From Sclerotiophoma versabilis (taxonomy: Eukaryota > Ascomycota > Dothideomycetes > Pleosporales > Didymellaceae), in assembly GCA_012274445.1 (NCBI GenBank), contig JAAROD010000007.1, forward strand, positions 248,001 to 312,000: DNA of 64,000 nucleotides. The letters are read 5' to 3'. Of the stretch, positions 34,070-46,833 are shown piece by piece. Positions within the stretch are counted from its first letter, which is position 1, and each line of letters starts with the position of its first letter. The notes below the pieces were generated by a model that saw nothing but the letters and a program-made list of their open reading frames with translations, made no database searches and was not told the DNA's origin. The translations under genes were made by a program, and so were the position numbers.

Positions 34070-35430
34070 TCACGATGCTCTTTCTGGTGTCCAGTTCTTG
34101 TACAAGCACGAACACAAGTCGCCCGCATCTTGCGCCTTCATGCCATTGGTGATTGTTTCACCAGATGACTTCGTACATGAAGGAACGTTCTTGCCACCGC
34201 CTACTGCTTGCTCAATGCGTACAGCTGTGAAAGCGTTAGTAAATACACCTGACCCAAGGGCCGTCTCATTGTTACTTACCATACGGCCATACAGTGTTTG
34301 GAGCATTCGATACACTGATCGTGTCATCGGGATACGTTCTCTGCATCTTTGTGTACAGATATGCCTGCAGATTGGTCGCACCATAATCGCACTCGAAGTT
34401 GCCTTTGTCATTACCGATGGTTCCGGTCATATTGACTGTCTTTGTCCGGCTAATCTGGAAGCGGTACCGTTCTGTATCCGTGCCCTGATCGAGCAGGTCC
34501 AGCGGTGCATTCTGGAAGGTCATGTACAGAGCAGATGCATCTTTCGATGAGATTTTGTAGGACCCAGGAGAACCTGTGATTTCCCAGTTGATGACCGCGA
34601 GAGCTTTCTGGGGGTCTGAGTAGTAGTTGGTGTACGGCGCGCACGTCCAGGTTGCGTTATTGCTAGTACAACCTGTAGCTACGGTGTCGAGGAAGGTGAC
34701 GAGTGAGTAAGCTCCAAGAGGAAAGCCCGATGGCACAGCGGACGGAGTCAGTGTGGAGCTCGGTGTGGACGGCGTGTCGGTCTCTGTGCTTGTGCTTGTC
34801 CCTGTACCCGCTGGTTGGGAATCGCCATCAGTAGTCGGTGTCGAAGATGAGCTGCTGTGCCATGTGTTAGTTTGCTTTTCCCGGCATCTAAGGGATGACT
34901 GGGACTCACCCGCTAGAAGACTTCTTCTTCAGACCCACAGCCAGACCTACTGCCAATGCAATAATGAGTGCGATCACCATGGCACCGATGACAGCCAGTT
35001 TCTTCCAACCCCATCGCCTGTGGTTGCCTCCAGCCTTGAACTGCTTGAATTTCTCACTCCTCGGTGTATGTGGGTCGCTCCATACACTGACGCTAAGATT
35101 GCTTCCATTGTGACTCTGAGCCTCCATACTTTCTCTTGGTGTGTCGCCCAGCCTCCCGCCTGTGATCACCGACAGGAAGCCAGACTTTCGGTGTTCGTGG
35201 ACATGTACTGTCGGGCCGATGTGTTGATGTGTTGGATCATTGCAGTACGTGCTGGTTGTGGTGACTTCGATCTTCGACTTTGGCTCCGTTTTCGTGGGTT
35301 TGCTCCGCATGTGACTTGACTCGAGGACTATGGAGAGGCGCTGGCCAGCAGGCGTGGAGATACGTTTGGCAGGGCGTTCATCTTCGATAGGCTGATGCGT
35401 GCTCGAGCGCTTGAAACGGAAGTAATCCAT
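34070..35430 (-). CDS. Type II membrane protein with conserved Cys-containing ectodomain
   Basis: Three exons, introns 34855-34909 and 34225-34279 (GTGAGT and GTAAGT donors); 416 residues. ATG 35430 is the first in frame. A ~150-residue cytoplasmic N-terminal region (MDYFRFKRSSTHQPIEDERP...) leads to a basic segment (NHRRWGWKK) and one transmembrane helix LAVIGAMVIALIIALAVGLA, then KKKSSS. With no signal peptide, this predicts type II orientation. A Ser/Thr/Pro linker precedes a ~200-residue extracellular domain: LGAYSLVTFLDTVATGCTSN, NATWTCAPYTNYYSDPQKAL, GNFECDYGATNL, and a C-terminal CLYKNWTPERAS. I know similar architectures as uncharacterised ascomycete proteins. The last ~50 residues contain C-x-C pairs. 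Function is unknown. Confidence 0.8.
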
Positions 35431-36662
35431 GGCAATGATGGCGTCGACGGCTGAAGGTGTTTTACCCTCAAGCGTTGAGGGATGGACAACAGCTATGCGT
35501 AGTTTGTGCCTGAACCTCCTTCTACACTCAAGGATCGTTCGATTTTGACCCTGCAATGGACGATACGCTAGATAGTCATGTTATGGTTTAGTGACGTTTG
35601 ACTCGAGCGAACGCGGGAAAGAGAAACAATTGGAACAGCACCGCTGCTTGAAGAGAACACAAGGAGGTAGAAGGAAGCCTCTCGAGGTTCCTAAACGGAA
35701 CGTACGGCGTCGAGCTCCACTGCCAGAACCTTGTGAGGTACGAGCACATGGCATGAGCTGCTAATCACACGCTAACAGCCTATTACAGCTTTAAATCCGC
35801 CTGTTGTGGCTAGCTGATGAATCCTATCACACTCCCGGGCAGCTCTGTGGCGCCTTACTCACGCTATTAAGGCTTGGGCCACCAGAACGATACTGGTTCG
35901 GGGCGGGAGTAGCCAGGACTGGAGATCTACCTACAGGGCAAAGTTTGTGGGCGCTCGCGGGTCCAGAAGCTGCGTTGCGCAGCAGGCATGACCATAGGGG
36001 AGCCATCTCTCAACGTCCCAGATCATCATTAATTGGAAAGGTAGATGAAGCGAAGTGGCTGTTGACGTTTCGTGAGATGTTTGTTTTTGCTGCATTGTGA
36101 CACGAGCACGGGGGCAGGCGCGAACCTTGACTCGCGAAGGTTGATTGTTCCTGCATTTGACAGGGATGTGTGTCAGAACTGCGTCACGTGCATACCGGAA
36201 CGGAACGCCGATGCTATTGAACTTTGCTTCTGGAACGCGTCCGCTCCACGCGTGGTGAGAGTGAACACCAACGTTGAGGCGTAACGGTCTTCAGCGTATT
36301 CAGACCAAATGTACGGTTACGCAAGAACACAAACGCGTGCGCTTCACCACACGCACGCTGACCGCGTTCTCCTCTGGCGCGTTACGCCTTGCCAACAAAC
36401 ACACCTTCCCTTACTACTAACCCCACCTTCTTTCTTTTCGTGATTTCGAACACCTTCTCATTTCCTTCTCTGCGGTACGGCACGAATACGAGACTACTGC
36501 GATCACCTAAGATCAAGCCGTGTTTGTCACTCACAGACATAACGCTGATTGGTCAAACGCGTAGCATCGCTTGTACTATTACTCGGGAAACTTCGAGTTG
36601 TAATTCCATTGTCTGCAAGTCGAACTCACTATATCAGAATTTCATTGCGAATCTGGAGAGAG
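35431..36662. other. Divergent promoter region, about 1.2 kb
   Basis: Lies between the divergent type II membrane protein gene and the Clr2-like gene. No gene supported. The right part is pyrimidine-rich (about 36400-36480) as is common before fungal transcription starts. Confidence 0.4.
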
Positions 36663-38876
36663 ATGTCCTCGCCACGTCGGGTCGTTGTGCGTCTCCGGCC
36701 AGGCACGGACGGCGATGCAACACATACACCAAGAGCTGGCACACATGAACAGCTCGATCCGCCAACGCTGTACCTGGAGAAGCTCGGCGACCAATGGATG
36801 CAAGCCCGAGGTGAGGCTCAACCTGGGGTAAAATACTCTCTGGAGAGCCTTCCGGTAGGCTACACATTATGGCAGCGTCCGCGTCCCAAGGAACCCAAAC
36901 ATTTCGATAAATACTTGTACGGGCATCCTAGTAGGAAGGCTTTCGATTCACCAAACCGATTCTTTCCCCATTTTCAACATCTCATGAATAATGGAGACAG
37001 CATGGGCTGTCTTTGCACAGTCTGCACTGGCAGCTCTGGTGTACTCCCCAAAAACGCATACAATACTGTCAATGTGCGAAGCTCGAGTGCCACTTCCTCA
37101 AGCACTTCATCACGTCCTCCGTCTTCAAATGGACCAGCTCATCCAGTCTTGACAATCCCAGGACCGACTTCAATTTCACCACAAATAGCTGTACCGATAC
37201 CAGGCATATCTGCGCATTCCAGAGGTCGTCCTAAACTGATGGGTCCTGGCATAGACACAAGTCGTGTCGACGAAGAGGGTACACCTGATGTGTACCGCAA
37301 CTTGATCAATAAGCTTCGTCGCCACGGCAAGGACGATGAAACTATTGAAGAGCCTATGAGTATGGACTGGAGAGCTGAGCAGAAGATCTTGCCTGAGCTA
37401 CTTCGCAAGCTTGAACAAACCCCACAGTGGATACCCCGTGTTGGAGATATCGTAATTTATGTGCGCGAGCTTCCTGAAGATGCCCACATCATTCGTCACC
37501 CGATCACGGCCGACTATAGGATATATAATGAATCAACGAAGTTGTGGCTGGATCATCCGATCTGGGAGGCCGGCTTGGTTGCGCAGACACCAGCTGAAAT
37601 GACAACGATTGAGGACATATGTGAGAACGGTAACAAAGAGAGCAACGTTACATACTCTGGCGTGCGCGTCGAACCCCTGCCGAATGTCAACAGTTCTGAC
37701 AAATCACTATCGAAGCGCTACAAATACGTCCCTGTCCGTCATACACGACCATTTGTACTCTGGAAGCAGCTTCTGTATCAGGTGTCAAAGTGGCATCCAA
37801 CGATTCTGAACGCTCAAGCAGTTACATCGACCATGTCGCTTACCGGCAAATACCGCTTCAAGGGCACATGGCCAGAGGCTTCAATATATTGCCGAGGCGT
37901 GTACATTGGACACGAGATGCTTGCAGTCGGCGATACCGTTCGTCTGTTACCTAATACCGTTCTTGGCCAGACTACACTCACGGATATAATGGTTATCAAG
38001 TCGATCCGCCTCAAATGGTCAAACCTCGACAATGCATCCGACAACGATTGGGACGAAGGCCAACCTTACAACTCCAGCGTCTGGGTTTACGGCGCAGCCT
38101 ACACCAGCGATCGGACCCGCATGAACAAAGATTGGCTTTCAGTCGCTCGTCCTCCGAAGGCGGCTGATGATTATGGCGAATGGTTTCCACTCCATCCACC
38201 ATCGAAAGAGCTCGCCATCCCATACTCCCGCTTACTCGGTCGCTTATACGAGCGAGATGCCATGGCGCTCTGGTTAAACATAAAGTCCAATAATCTCCCT
38301 CTCCTGGATGCCGGAAGGGAAGGCCTGGTCGAAGCGCGCAAATTCTCCAGGCAGCACGACAAACGCATCGCTTGCGAGCTGGACGCCACGTGGTACTGGG
38401 GTGATAGTCGCGCTCAAGCACTCGATCTGCACACCGTCAACGGCCTCGATGTCTCCGCACACGACCAACTTCGCGATACAAAGGAATGGAGGAAGATAAT
38501 CAAAGTAATGGAGGGTATGACGTACAATAAGGTCATTACTACTGCGAAGCCTGCCGCCGGCTCTAAATTAGCTGGACGCAACCTGCAAGGTTTTATGGCA
38601 CCAGATCTTCCAGACCTGTCAGTGCGCACACAACCTTTAGGAGCAGCGGATGTGACAAGTATGGGTGGCGATCTCACAGGTTCATCGACTACCGGCAACA
38701 GTTCCGCTACCGGAGCATCGAGGAAGCGCCCATCGCACATGGTCAATCTCAGCAGCGATGCAGAAGAAGGCGAAGACGACCAAGTAAACGAAGAGATCAG
38801 ACAGACCATGAGGGTCGTCAAGGGCAATACTCACATACAGTCAAAGAAAGCTCGGGTCGCAGTCGTGATCAAGTGA
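36663..38876 (+). CDS. clr2: Cryptic loci regulator 2 (Clr2-like transcriptional silencing protein)
   Basis: Single exon, 737 residues, from ATG 36663 (the upstream frame has no ATG). The N-terminal part carries the Clr2 silencing signature: YLEKLGDQWMQARGE, the GYTLWQRPRPKEPKHFDKYL YGHPS region, and a cysteine motif GCLCTVCTGSSG. A Ser/Pro linker precedes a C-terminal domain (~residues 260-650) that includes WIPRVGDIVIYVRELPED and a cluster of tryptophans around KLWLDHPIWEAG. The last ~80 residues are Gly/Ser-rich and end in an acidic EEGEDDQVNEE plus a basic tail. In fission yeast Clr2 is part of the SHREC histone deacetylase/remodeller complex that keeps heterochromatin silent. By family it should act in the nucleus on heterochromatin. 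No break is seen. Confidence 0.8.
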   Translation: MSSPRRVVVRLRPGTDGDATHTPRAGTHEQLDPPTLYLEKLGDQWMQARGEAQPGVKYSLESLPVGYTLWQRPRPKEPKHFDKYLYGHPSRKAFDSPNRFFPHFQHLMNNGDSMGCLCTVCTGSSGVLPKNAYNTVNVRSSSATSSSTSSRPPSSNGPAHPVLTIPGPTSISPQIAVPIPGISAHSRGRPKLMGPGIDTSRVDEEGTPDVYRNLINKLRRHGKDDETIEEPMSMDWRAEQKILPELLRKLEQTPQWIPRVGDIVIYVRELPEDAHIIRHPITADYRIYNESTKLWLDHPIWEAGLVAQTPAEMTTIEDICENGNKESNVTYSGVRVEPLPNVNSSDKSLSKRYKYVPVRHTRPFVLWKQLLYQVSKWHPTILNAQAVTSTMSLTGKYRFKGTWPEASIYCRGVYIGHEMLAVGDTVRLLPNTVLGQTTLTDIMVIKSIRLKWSNLDNASDNDWDEGQPYNSSVWVYGAAYTSDRTRMNKDWLSVARPPKAADDYGEWFPLHPPSKELAIPYSRLLGRLYERDAMALWLNIKSNNLPLLDAGREGLVEARKFSRQHDKRIACELDATWYWGDSRAQALDLHTVNGLDVSAHDQLRDTKEWRKIIKVMEGMTYNKVITTAKPAAGSKLAGRNLQGFMAPDLPDLSVRTQPLGAADVTSMGGDLTGSSTTGNSSATGASRKRPSHMVNLSSDAEEGEDDQVNEEIRQTMRVVKGNTHIQSKKARVAVVIK

Positions 38877-39405
38877 AGACTCCTGAAGTAAAGCTACAGG
38901 AAGATTGGCTCCTGGGAAGAGCGGAATGAGGTCGTGCACCACAACTGCATGACGAGCGTATGAAGGTACAGGTGCATTAGGAAGCCGGAAAATAGGGTCA
39001 AAGCGCATATGCTATACTAAAGGTTACACAATTGTACGCCAACCTATCCCTGATGACGTCGACTTGACGGGCACAAAAGTATGCTCAAGGGTAGACAAAA
39101 TGAAATGAATCAAAGTCCAAGCACGAACGTGTCATGGTGACCTGATGCATTACTACTCGCAGTCTACTGCTACATCTTGATGTTTGAACTTCGTGGGGAA
39201 GGAAAAAAAGTAAAAACGCCGTGGCCAGATGCTGATGCGTCGGGGCAGATGAAAGAGTGAAGATGCGACGCCGGTAATCCTGTGTTGCACCCTCGCTATG
39301 CAAACAATCTGGCAGAAGCCCGAAACAATGCGCCGTAAACAAGAAAAAAAAGAACCCTACATCCTATCTTCGGTCGCCCGCTTTCTACGCCTTTGGATAT
39401 GACGG
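38877..39405. other. 3' intergenic region between convergent genes
   Basis: Convergent 3' flanks of clr2 and atg2. No coding or repeat signal recognised. Confidence 0.4.
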
Positions 39406-42400
39406 CTAGTACGATTTGTATTTCTGCGTTGAATTAGTACTTGTCTTTCAAAGCAAGAAAGGTGATTTGCACTTACATCCTCAATCTTCCGTCTACTTGT
39501 CTCATCCAACGCATTTCCCACACCGAGTAGTGCATTGCTCAATGCCTTTGTCGCGCCCACTGCCGGCCTGAGCACAACAGTCGGCGCATGTCTTGCCAGC
39601 GCGCGCGCAACACCAACACCACTGCCTTGCTCCATGACTTCTGCTGGGATTGCAATGACAGCGTCGCGCGCCGTAAGCAGGTCGCGTTCTAGATGTCTCG
39701 CAGCACTGCGCAGACCAGCGCGCACACCGAGGGGTTGGTTTGCGTAATTTGATACAGCGCGCGGCTCTTCGTCAGGTGACGGCGGGTCTGAGCCTGTCCA
39801 GTCGAGATGTTGAGAGCGCGGTGAGCGATGTGGAGAGGTGGGTTGGTTGGGGTTGAGGAAGGCTTCTGCACCCTCCAACAGATTCTGGGTGCCAATCGCG
39901 ACTTTCGCACCTAGGCGTGCGACCTCGCTTGTGGTGTTCTTTGCGAAAGCGTATACACCTTTCTGCAGGCTGCGCACGATGCGCCCGTCTTTCCGATACT
40001 CGCGCATGGGTACGACAACAAGGTCGCGCACGCCGGAGCCGACGTTGACGAGAGGACGGACAGCAGCCAGGCCGGAGAGGACGCCGGGAAGTTGATTGCG
40101 CTTCACATCAGGCATCCAGACATCGTTGAGAGTTTTGTGGAGCTTATCAAAAGAGGTAATGCCGTATACTATGGCATGGCGAAGAGTGATATCCGACCCA
40201 TCAAGGATCAGGAAGTTCATAAATTCAGTCGTGTGGCCAGAACGGATGCCACCATAATCTACGCGCTTAGGCTTGTAATCGAGTTTGAGTTGGACAGCTT
40301 GCACTTCGAGGCGTTGAATAAATGGCTGCTCAGAGGGCGCAGCGGGTTTCTCGAGCGAGTCATCCTTGAATTCGAAGAAACGTGTGATGAAATCAAGAGC
40401 ATCTTGGTCGACATGAAGGCGCAGCGGAAGAACAGCAACCTGACTCTTATTAGTATGTTACGAGGGAGGAATTTGAACGTACTTACCCTGATGACCAGTT
40501 CAGAAGCTGCAAGGTCAGTCACTGGTTTGACGGTAAGGAGATTCAAATTGATCATCGGTCGATCCAATTCTCGTTGTGCGGGCGGGATGTTGCAAGTGAT
40601 GAACTTCTTCCATGTCGATGTAGGAACATGGTCGAAGATCTCAAAGTCTTGGACGCGAACATCGATCGAGTTCAATGTTTCCCCTGAGTCGGGTGGGAAA
40701 ACGACCAAATCAAGCGCAACACCCATCAGCGAAAATGCGATCTTCTTGTGCTTGCTGCGCTCGAGCTTCAAGCGACGACGTCCAGTCTTCGTCGCGCTGT
40801 GTGGGCGAGCAGTGGCTCCAGTGGATCGAGTTGCAGTTGAAGTAGCGTAACTGCCTGTCTCGCTAGCGAGGTCGTCGATGTCGTGGTTGATACGGCGCGC
40901 GAGCGCACCTTTCTCCTCTTTGATTGGGACGCCGATCCATACAGAATTGAACAAGAAGTCCTCTTCAACGAAATCGTCATCTTCGTCTTCATCTCTGGGT
41001 TTCCGTCGCCGCTCCTCGGCGCGAGCTTCGACGTCCTCCACAGCTTGCGAGATGATGGCCCGTGTTTTTGGCCAATCGTATCCATCGAAAAGATTCCAGA
41101 TGACATTGAAATCGCGAACGGTCACCTTGAGGGGCGCATCCGGAGTCTTGAATTCGTTCGTAAGGTGGTACTGATTCTGTGTTGAATCCCACTTGCGAGC
41201 TGTACCCTTGCGCTCTGAGTCAGACTCATGGAAGTAGTCCGTGCTGAAGTCGAAGCTGTCCTCTTCCTTATTAACCTCGTACTGTTCTTGGAAGCTTTCC
41301 AGGAGGCCTCGATCACCACGCTCTCTGACAACAGGCGAAGTTGCTAGCGCCCCAAGGTCGTCTTGGTCTAGCATGCTGTCGCCCATCTCCTCATTGGTGG
41401 GCAAATCTTGACTGTAGATGCTTCCTACAAACTCGAGGTTCGTGGGTACTTCATCTTCGATAAGATCTGCACTGCTCATGAAGTCATCGACCTCGGCTTC
41501 ATCCTGGCAAGGCATTGCATTCCCAGTGAATGACTCCATCATCTCCTGTAGTGGGACTACGCTACGGTAGCGTTCTGCCGTGGAAGGTGGCATTGGTGGT
41601 TGCAAGCCATTTAGAATTTCAATCAAAGTCTGAGTAGAATCGGCGCAAGACTCAAGCACGAGGAGCTCATTCTTGAACTCGATGTTGACAAGCTGTGGTG
41701 TATCCTTGCCATCACCTGCGATGCTGACAAGAACTTTAGCTGCGGAAATCGAGCTGAGTGAAACGAACCCGAGACAACTCAGCTCTTGTAGATGACGACT
41801 TGCAGCCGTTGTGCTGCGAGGCGCTGTCTCCTCTTGTTCGACCTCTAAGCGTTCAACATCATCGACGGCGTGTAAAGAGGCTTTTCGGAGGTCTAGTTGG
41901 AGGAAGTAATCTTTCTTTGCCCGCTTACCTGCCAAATGCGCTTCGGTGAAGACGAATAAGCCCTTGGAGGGTACATTGCGAGGGTTCAGCCCGATCGCGC
42001 AGCTTCTGAGCAGTAGATCGATCTGCAGTGGCTTCGTAGCTTGACTTGATGGTAAGCTCGGATCAGAGGACTGTCGGTTTACAGGCTGCGCTGATTTGGA
42101 CGTTGTGATGGTTGCCACACTTGATGCAATGCCTACGGCAATGTCTTCGACCGTACCATCCTCGTCAATACCGAGCGCAGCCATTACAGTTGATACCCTG
42201 TACTCGACACAAAGATTGAATAGCTTTGCTTTTACAACAGGCTCCAGCTCGTCACCAACCATTCTGATCATTATCATGGGCAGCTGATCTTGTGGTCGGA
42301 GCTTCACTACTTCGCGCACCAATACCTCTTCCTCTCGCTTCAATGAGGCGGTTCCGACTTCCATCGCAAACAGCGCAGGAAAGCCGACGTGTGCTACAGA

Positions 42401-45400
42401 AGCGTTTTGTGCAGAGATTGTAACATCTCCAAGCTTTTCGTTGATGGCAACTCCGACATTCAGTTGCTGAACAGATGCCAACGTAAGCAGTCCCGGGCGG
42501 TCATCTTCCGGTAGGTATTTCGTGACTTTAGATAAGCGAGCAAGCTCTGCTCCAAGTGCGTCAAAAGCGCGCATCTCCTCTAGATCGGAGACTCGAATAC
42601 CTACGCTACTGACCTCGACCCTGAGGACGGAACCATTACGTCGCTGTCGGAGGAAAGTGTCGATCAAGATGTCTTCGTTATTCTCGTACGGATCTTTCGA
42701 CGGGGTGATCAGGGAGATCAGCCTTGTAAGGTCCGCCTCTTCAGGTGTGTAAAGGAAGTTCACAGTCGTTCCCTGGATGTCAACCAATAAGGGTGCGCCT
42801 CTTTGCACCGCGTCCAAGTAAGGACCAGAAAGCTGCACCTCAGACACTTTGAGACGAACATTGTTCTGCCGGACTGCAATACGCACTGTTGTTGTTTGGA
42901 GTTGTACAGCGCAGCTGCGACCTTTAAGTAAGAATGCCACCTCGCCTACTTGTACTTGAATCTTTGGCATATTGGACGTCGGAACAGGTGTTTCGGGTAC
43001 TGGCAGCGAGTCACCGAAATGTACACCTCGTGGCTTGGGTTTTGCCGGAGTCAGAATTGGGCTGTTCAAAGCGTTGTTCGAGGAGATCGAATTACCGAGC
43101 TCGAGGACACCGCTAAATCCACCAAACGAGCTGAGAGCATCATCAAGTTGCTGAATGTCAAAGTTGACCTTGACTGGCCGGGTAACAATCGTAATTCGTT
43201 TGTCTGTACCTTGCTCATAGTCAATCTCAACATCGTGGCTGAGCTGCTCAGAAAGATTGCTGACAGAGCGTCGAGATCGAGCTCGCGTACTGTGGAAGGA
43301 AATGATGTCAATACCCAAGGATGAGAAAGTGAGCTTCTCGATCTGCAACTTCGTCTGCATCGTTCCAGCGCTGCTTCGACTTGTCAAGCGGAGTGCAGAA
43401 AGGTTCACGCCAAGGAGGGCTTCGTTCGGCTTCAGGTGAAGCATGCGTCCCGTTGTGATACCACTGGGCATCGTCTCAGACAAGATACTCTCTAGCCATG
43501 CCAAACCGACATGCTTGATTGTGATCTCTGCGGTCATCGCAGCCTTGTCGAGCGAAGTCTCGGGCGACGGACTCGGCTTCTCTTGCTGGGAGCCATCCGT
43601 CAAGGCGTTGAGTACTCGATTTAGCATCCCGAACATGATGCGGCCAGTAGACAAGTCTACGTGGCCTACCACTGAGCCAACATCTACAATGACATTCGGC
43701 ATGGTCGAGGTTTTCGCAGGTCGCTGGCTTGGCTGGGTCGGTGAGGCTTTTGATGGGGTGGGTCTTCGTAATGACTCTACCAACAAACCTGTACGGCGCG
43801 TTGATGTCGAATGCGCATAGTTTGAGAACGACCCTGGCATTTCAGCAAAGATCGAATCTTCTCCTAGTCTTGCTGGTGTAAAGCTCAGGGTCGATGTATC
43901 AGCCGCTGATTCAGTATCTGAATCAGTATCCGGTGTCCGTTCCTTGTCAAGTCCCAAGGGAAACCAAATTGTAACTTCATCGATAGTCAAGAAGACCTTC
44001 GCTTGCTTTTGAGTCGTGATCGTTCGACCTACCGAGGAATGAGCTCCAGTGAGATGCGGTGCCGTCGTGGCTGTACTCTGACGACTGCCCGGCCTGGGTG
44101 TATCGCAGCCGTCCTCAATATTGCCAGGCGGCTGCAAGATGCTGCCTGAAATCATCTCCTCGGGTATAGATCCCGATTGATCTGATGTAGTGCCGCGGCT
44201 TGACGTGGAAGAGGAGTCCCAGGCTCCTGGAAGGTGTCGCTGGGAAGCCTCGACTGGTGTTGCGCTCACAGCGCTCATATACATACTGTCAGAGGCACCA
44301 GAAGACGTGGCTGACGCTGTCATATCGTGTCCAACTTCCGCGACTTCCGTATCGGGCACCAATGACTGTATGCTGCTGATGGACTGCCTTTCCTCGTCTT
44401 CGATCAGCTCTCTATTGGACAAGCCTTCATCGATCAAAGCCTGGAATGACTCATGGCCCACGGAGTATGATGTTGAGGCCGTCCCCTGTGGCTGTGCAAA
44501 AGAGAGCCCTAAGCCCGACACTGTCGGTAGAGCAGGTGTAGAAGCCTCGCTCGCGGGAGGCGAGGAATCGGCGTCCGAATCTAAACTTGATGCATGAATG
44601 TTTTCGAGAATCGTCTCTTGAGCGTACACATCCTCCTCCAGGTCATCGTTGAATCTCGAACTCAACAAGTCGTTCTGCAGAGCATAGTCCAGTATCCCCT
44701 CATCATTGTATAAAATGCTGCTCCCGCTCAACTGTGGAGCAGGAAGGTCATACCGAGGCTGGCCTGACTCGTCTTCATGCGTGCGACTTTCCAGCCCATC
44801 ATCAGATGAAGCATCAGCAAATCTGTCGTCGTCTACAGTCGCTACTGATGCTGCTAGAGGAGGTTCTTCATGAAAAGATGGTGCCAGATGTTCTTCTTGA
44901 AATGATGCCACTAATGGTGTTGTAGCCTCACTTCTTGGCTTTTCAATGAGCCTCGCTACTGGAGAAGTAGGTTCTGCAGGAGCGACAAATGGCGTACCGT
45001 CCGTACCTACAGGGGGTATTTCGGAGTCAGCGGGTGAAAGAACGGCGCTCGTAGCTTGCCCGTGACAGGATCTTTGCCCAGTGGAGACCTCGGAGCGAGT
45101 AGTCTCCGGTGATAGTGGCCGCGAGGTTTGCGACATCGATAAAAGGTTATCGGCATCGCACACAAGCCTGGCACATATGTTCTCTATTCGCAACCGTCGC
45201 TTTCCGGCCATTGAAGAAGCACTCTGTGGCTGTGAGCCTGAGCTTATATCGATACGTGGTTCTTCCGAAGTCACGGAGTCAATGCCTATGCGCTCTACGT
45301 GGAAGTTGAGGGAGACTGGTGACAATTCGCTAGGCTTCGACGGGCTCAGTGGCTCGGTTAGCGTCTGATCCCCCACTTCAATATCTATGTTGTTGACTAC

Positions 45401-46109
45401 TATACTGAGTCGATCGAGTGCGGTGTTAAGTATGTTTCGCAGATAGGCTGGTAGGCCAAGCGGTGCACCCACACCTGCTGAGCCCTCCTCTTCACCATCG
45501 TCAGTGGATGCTACGGACTCCTGCATATAGCTAGACTGGGACTCCAGCTCCTGAGCAAGCTCATGTATCTCCTCAGTAGGTTCTTCTCGAATGAAGGACT
45601 TCGCAAGGTCATCGACAGTAGGCACGTGCTCCTCCGTATTCAAGCATGTATCGTCCGGGTTGTCTCCAGTAAAAGACGACCGCGCTCGGAGAGTTGAGCA
45701 TATGTCGTCTTGTCCAGTCTTGATATGTTTGGCTTCCTCGACCAGACTAGCTCGCACTTGTATACCATCTACCTCTATTGATATCTGCGGAACGCCGAAG
45801 TCAAGAACGAATGTAACTCGCAGGAGCGATGCTTTGGCTGATGCGAGGTGGATTTCAGGCGGTAGGTTGAGATGTAGCAGGGATGCGAGTTTCTAGTCAT
45901 GTAGTGTCAGTCTTGGTGTAGCTATGTAACTCGTTTCCCATACACACCTTAACATGCAGCCCGACATCCCTGACCTCGAGTGTTGTTTTCTTGCCGACAT
46001 CGACGCTCACAAACTCGGCAGGGTCTTTGTCGAGAATTTCGATGTGCCGGAGCCCATACAGCAGGAGCTTCTTGCCGATCGAGCTCGACACTGCCGAGAA
46101 GAAGGCCAT
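39406..46109 (-). CDS. atg2: Autophagy-related protein 2 (lipid transfer)
   Basis: Four exons (introns 45893-45947, 40440-40486, 39424-39476), 2182 residues, in the normal size range for fungal Atg2. The N-terminal chorein-type region starts MAFFSAVSSSIGKKLLLYGL and includes KKTTLEVRDVGLHVKKLASL, the end of the lipid-transfer groove. A long variable Ser/Glu-rich insert lies at ~residues 120-700. The conserved C-terminal third includes LKVTVRDFNVIWNLFDGYDW, VGVALDLVVFPPD and the terminal region EFMNFLILDGSDITLRHAIV with PDVKRNQLPGVLSGLAAVRP. The last exon codes only KYKSY. Atg2 acts with Atg9 and Atg18 at ER-phagophore contacts to move phospholipids for autophagosome growth. One exon of 5.4 kb holds most of the protein. 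The gene is intact. Confidence 0.95.
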
Positions 46110-46833
46110 GACGACTGTTTCGGTATCCGAGGCGCCGTTTCACGGTCTACAGGCAGATTGTGCGCCTACCGCCGTGCTGCGAGTACCTCCATATGTGTCG
46201 AAGTGGTTGGCAGACTGCTGCGTGTTCCCGTAGTTTGGCGTACCGTGGTAGGCAACTGAACCCTATTTTCTGGTGTTTGGCTGGAGTAATGTGGGGGCCG
46301 AGGTATCGATCGTGGAGATACGGCGTTAGGTGAACAGAGAGTCGTAAAGTGTGAATATGAGAGGCGTGTGGCGTGCGGCGAGCCGTTGACGTGTGTCTGT
46401 CACGGGAGGGTAATAATGCAGGGCGGAAGGCCTGGGTGGATGTGCATCATGCGGCTGTCCAGGCAGATGATGTCCTCCGCATGAGTAGCAAGGGTCCGGT
46501 GCTTCCCCACCAACCTTATCGATACACCAGGCTGTACCATGACTCATGCATCTGATAGGTGACGGACGGCCGTCGTAGATTGACCAATCTGGAGGTACTC
46601 AGAGTGAATACAGAGACCTTCGGACGCACTGGCATTGCATATAAGGAAATGCAGGTTGGTAGCACAATGGAAGCGGAGCTCTTGCCCGCATGCAGCTTTC
46701 TGCCATATTACGTCAGCACGCGCGCTTATCTCGAAGTGGAAGGAAATCGGGCGCCGCCGAATCCTGACTGTTGCCTCAGCTTTTTCTGATTCCTGTGCTG
46801 CACGTTCGAAGACTCCTTTTTCAATTTCGCAAG
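46110..46833. other. Divergent promoter region between atg2 and the adenosine deaminase gene
   Basis: Shared upstream region of two divergent genes, about 720 bp. No element identified with confidence. Confidence 0.4.

Noticed and set aside
35431..35556. Upstream extension of the type II membrane protein
   Set aside because: It would begin at TTG; ATG 35430 is the first true start in frame.
40878..45896. Many 60-130 codon frames antisense to atg2
   Set aside because: They are shadows of the conserved 5.4 kb exon, have biased composition from the opposite strand and lack domains.
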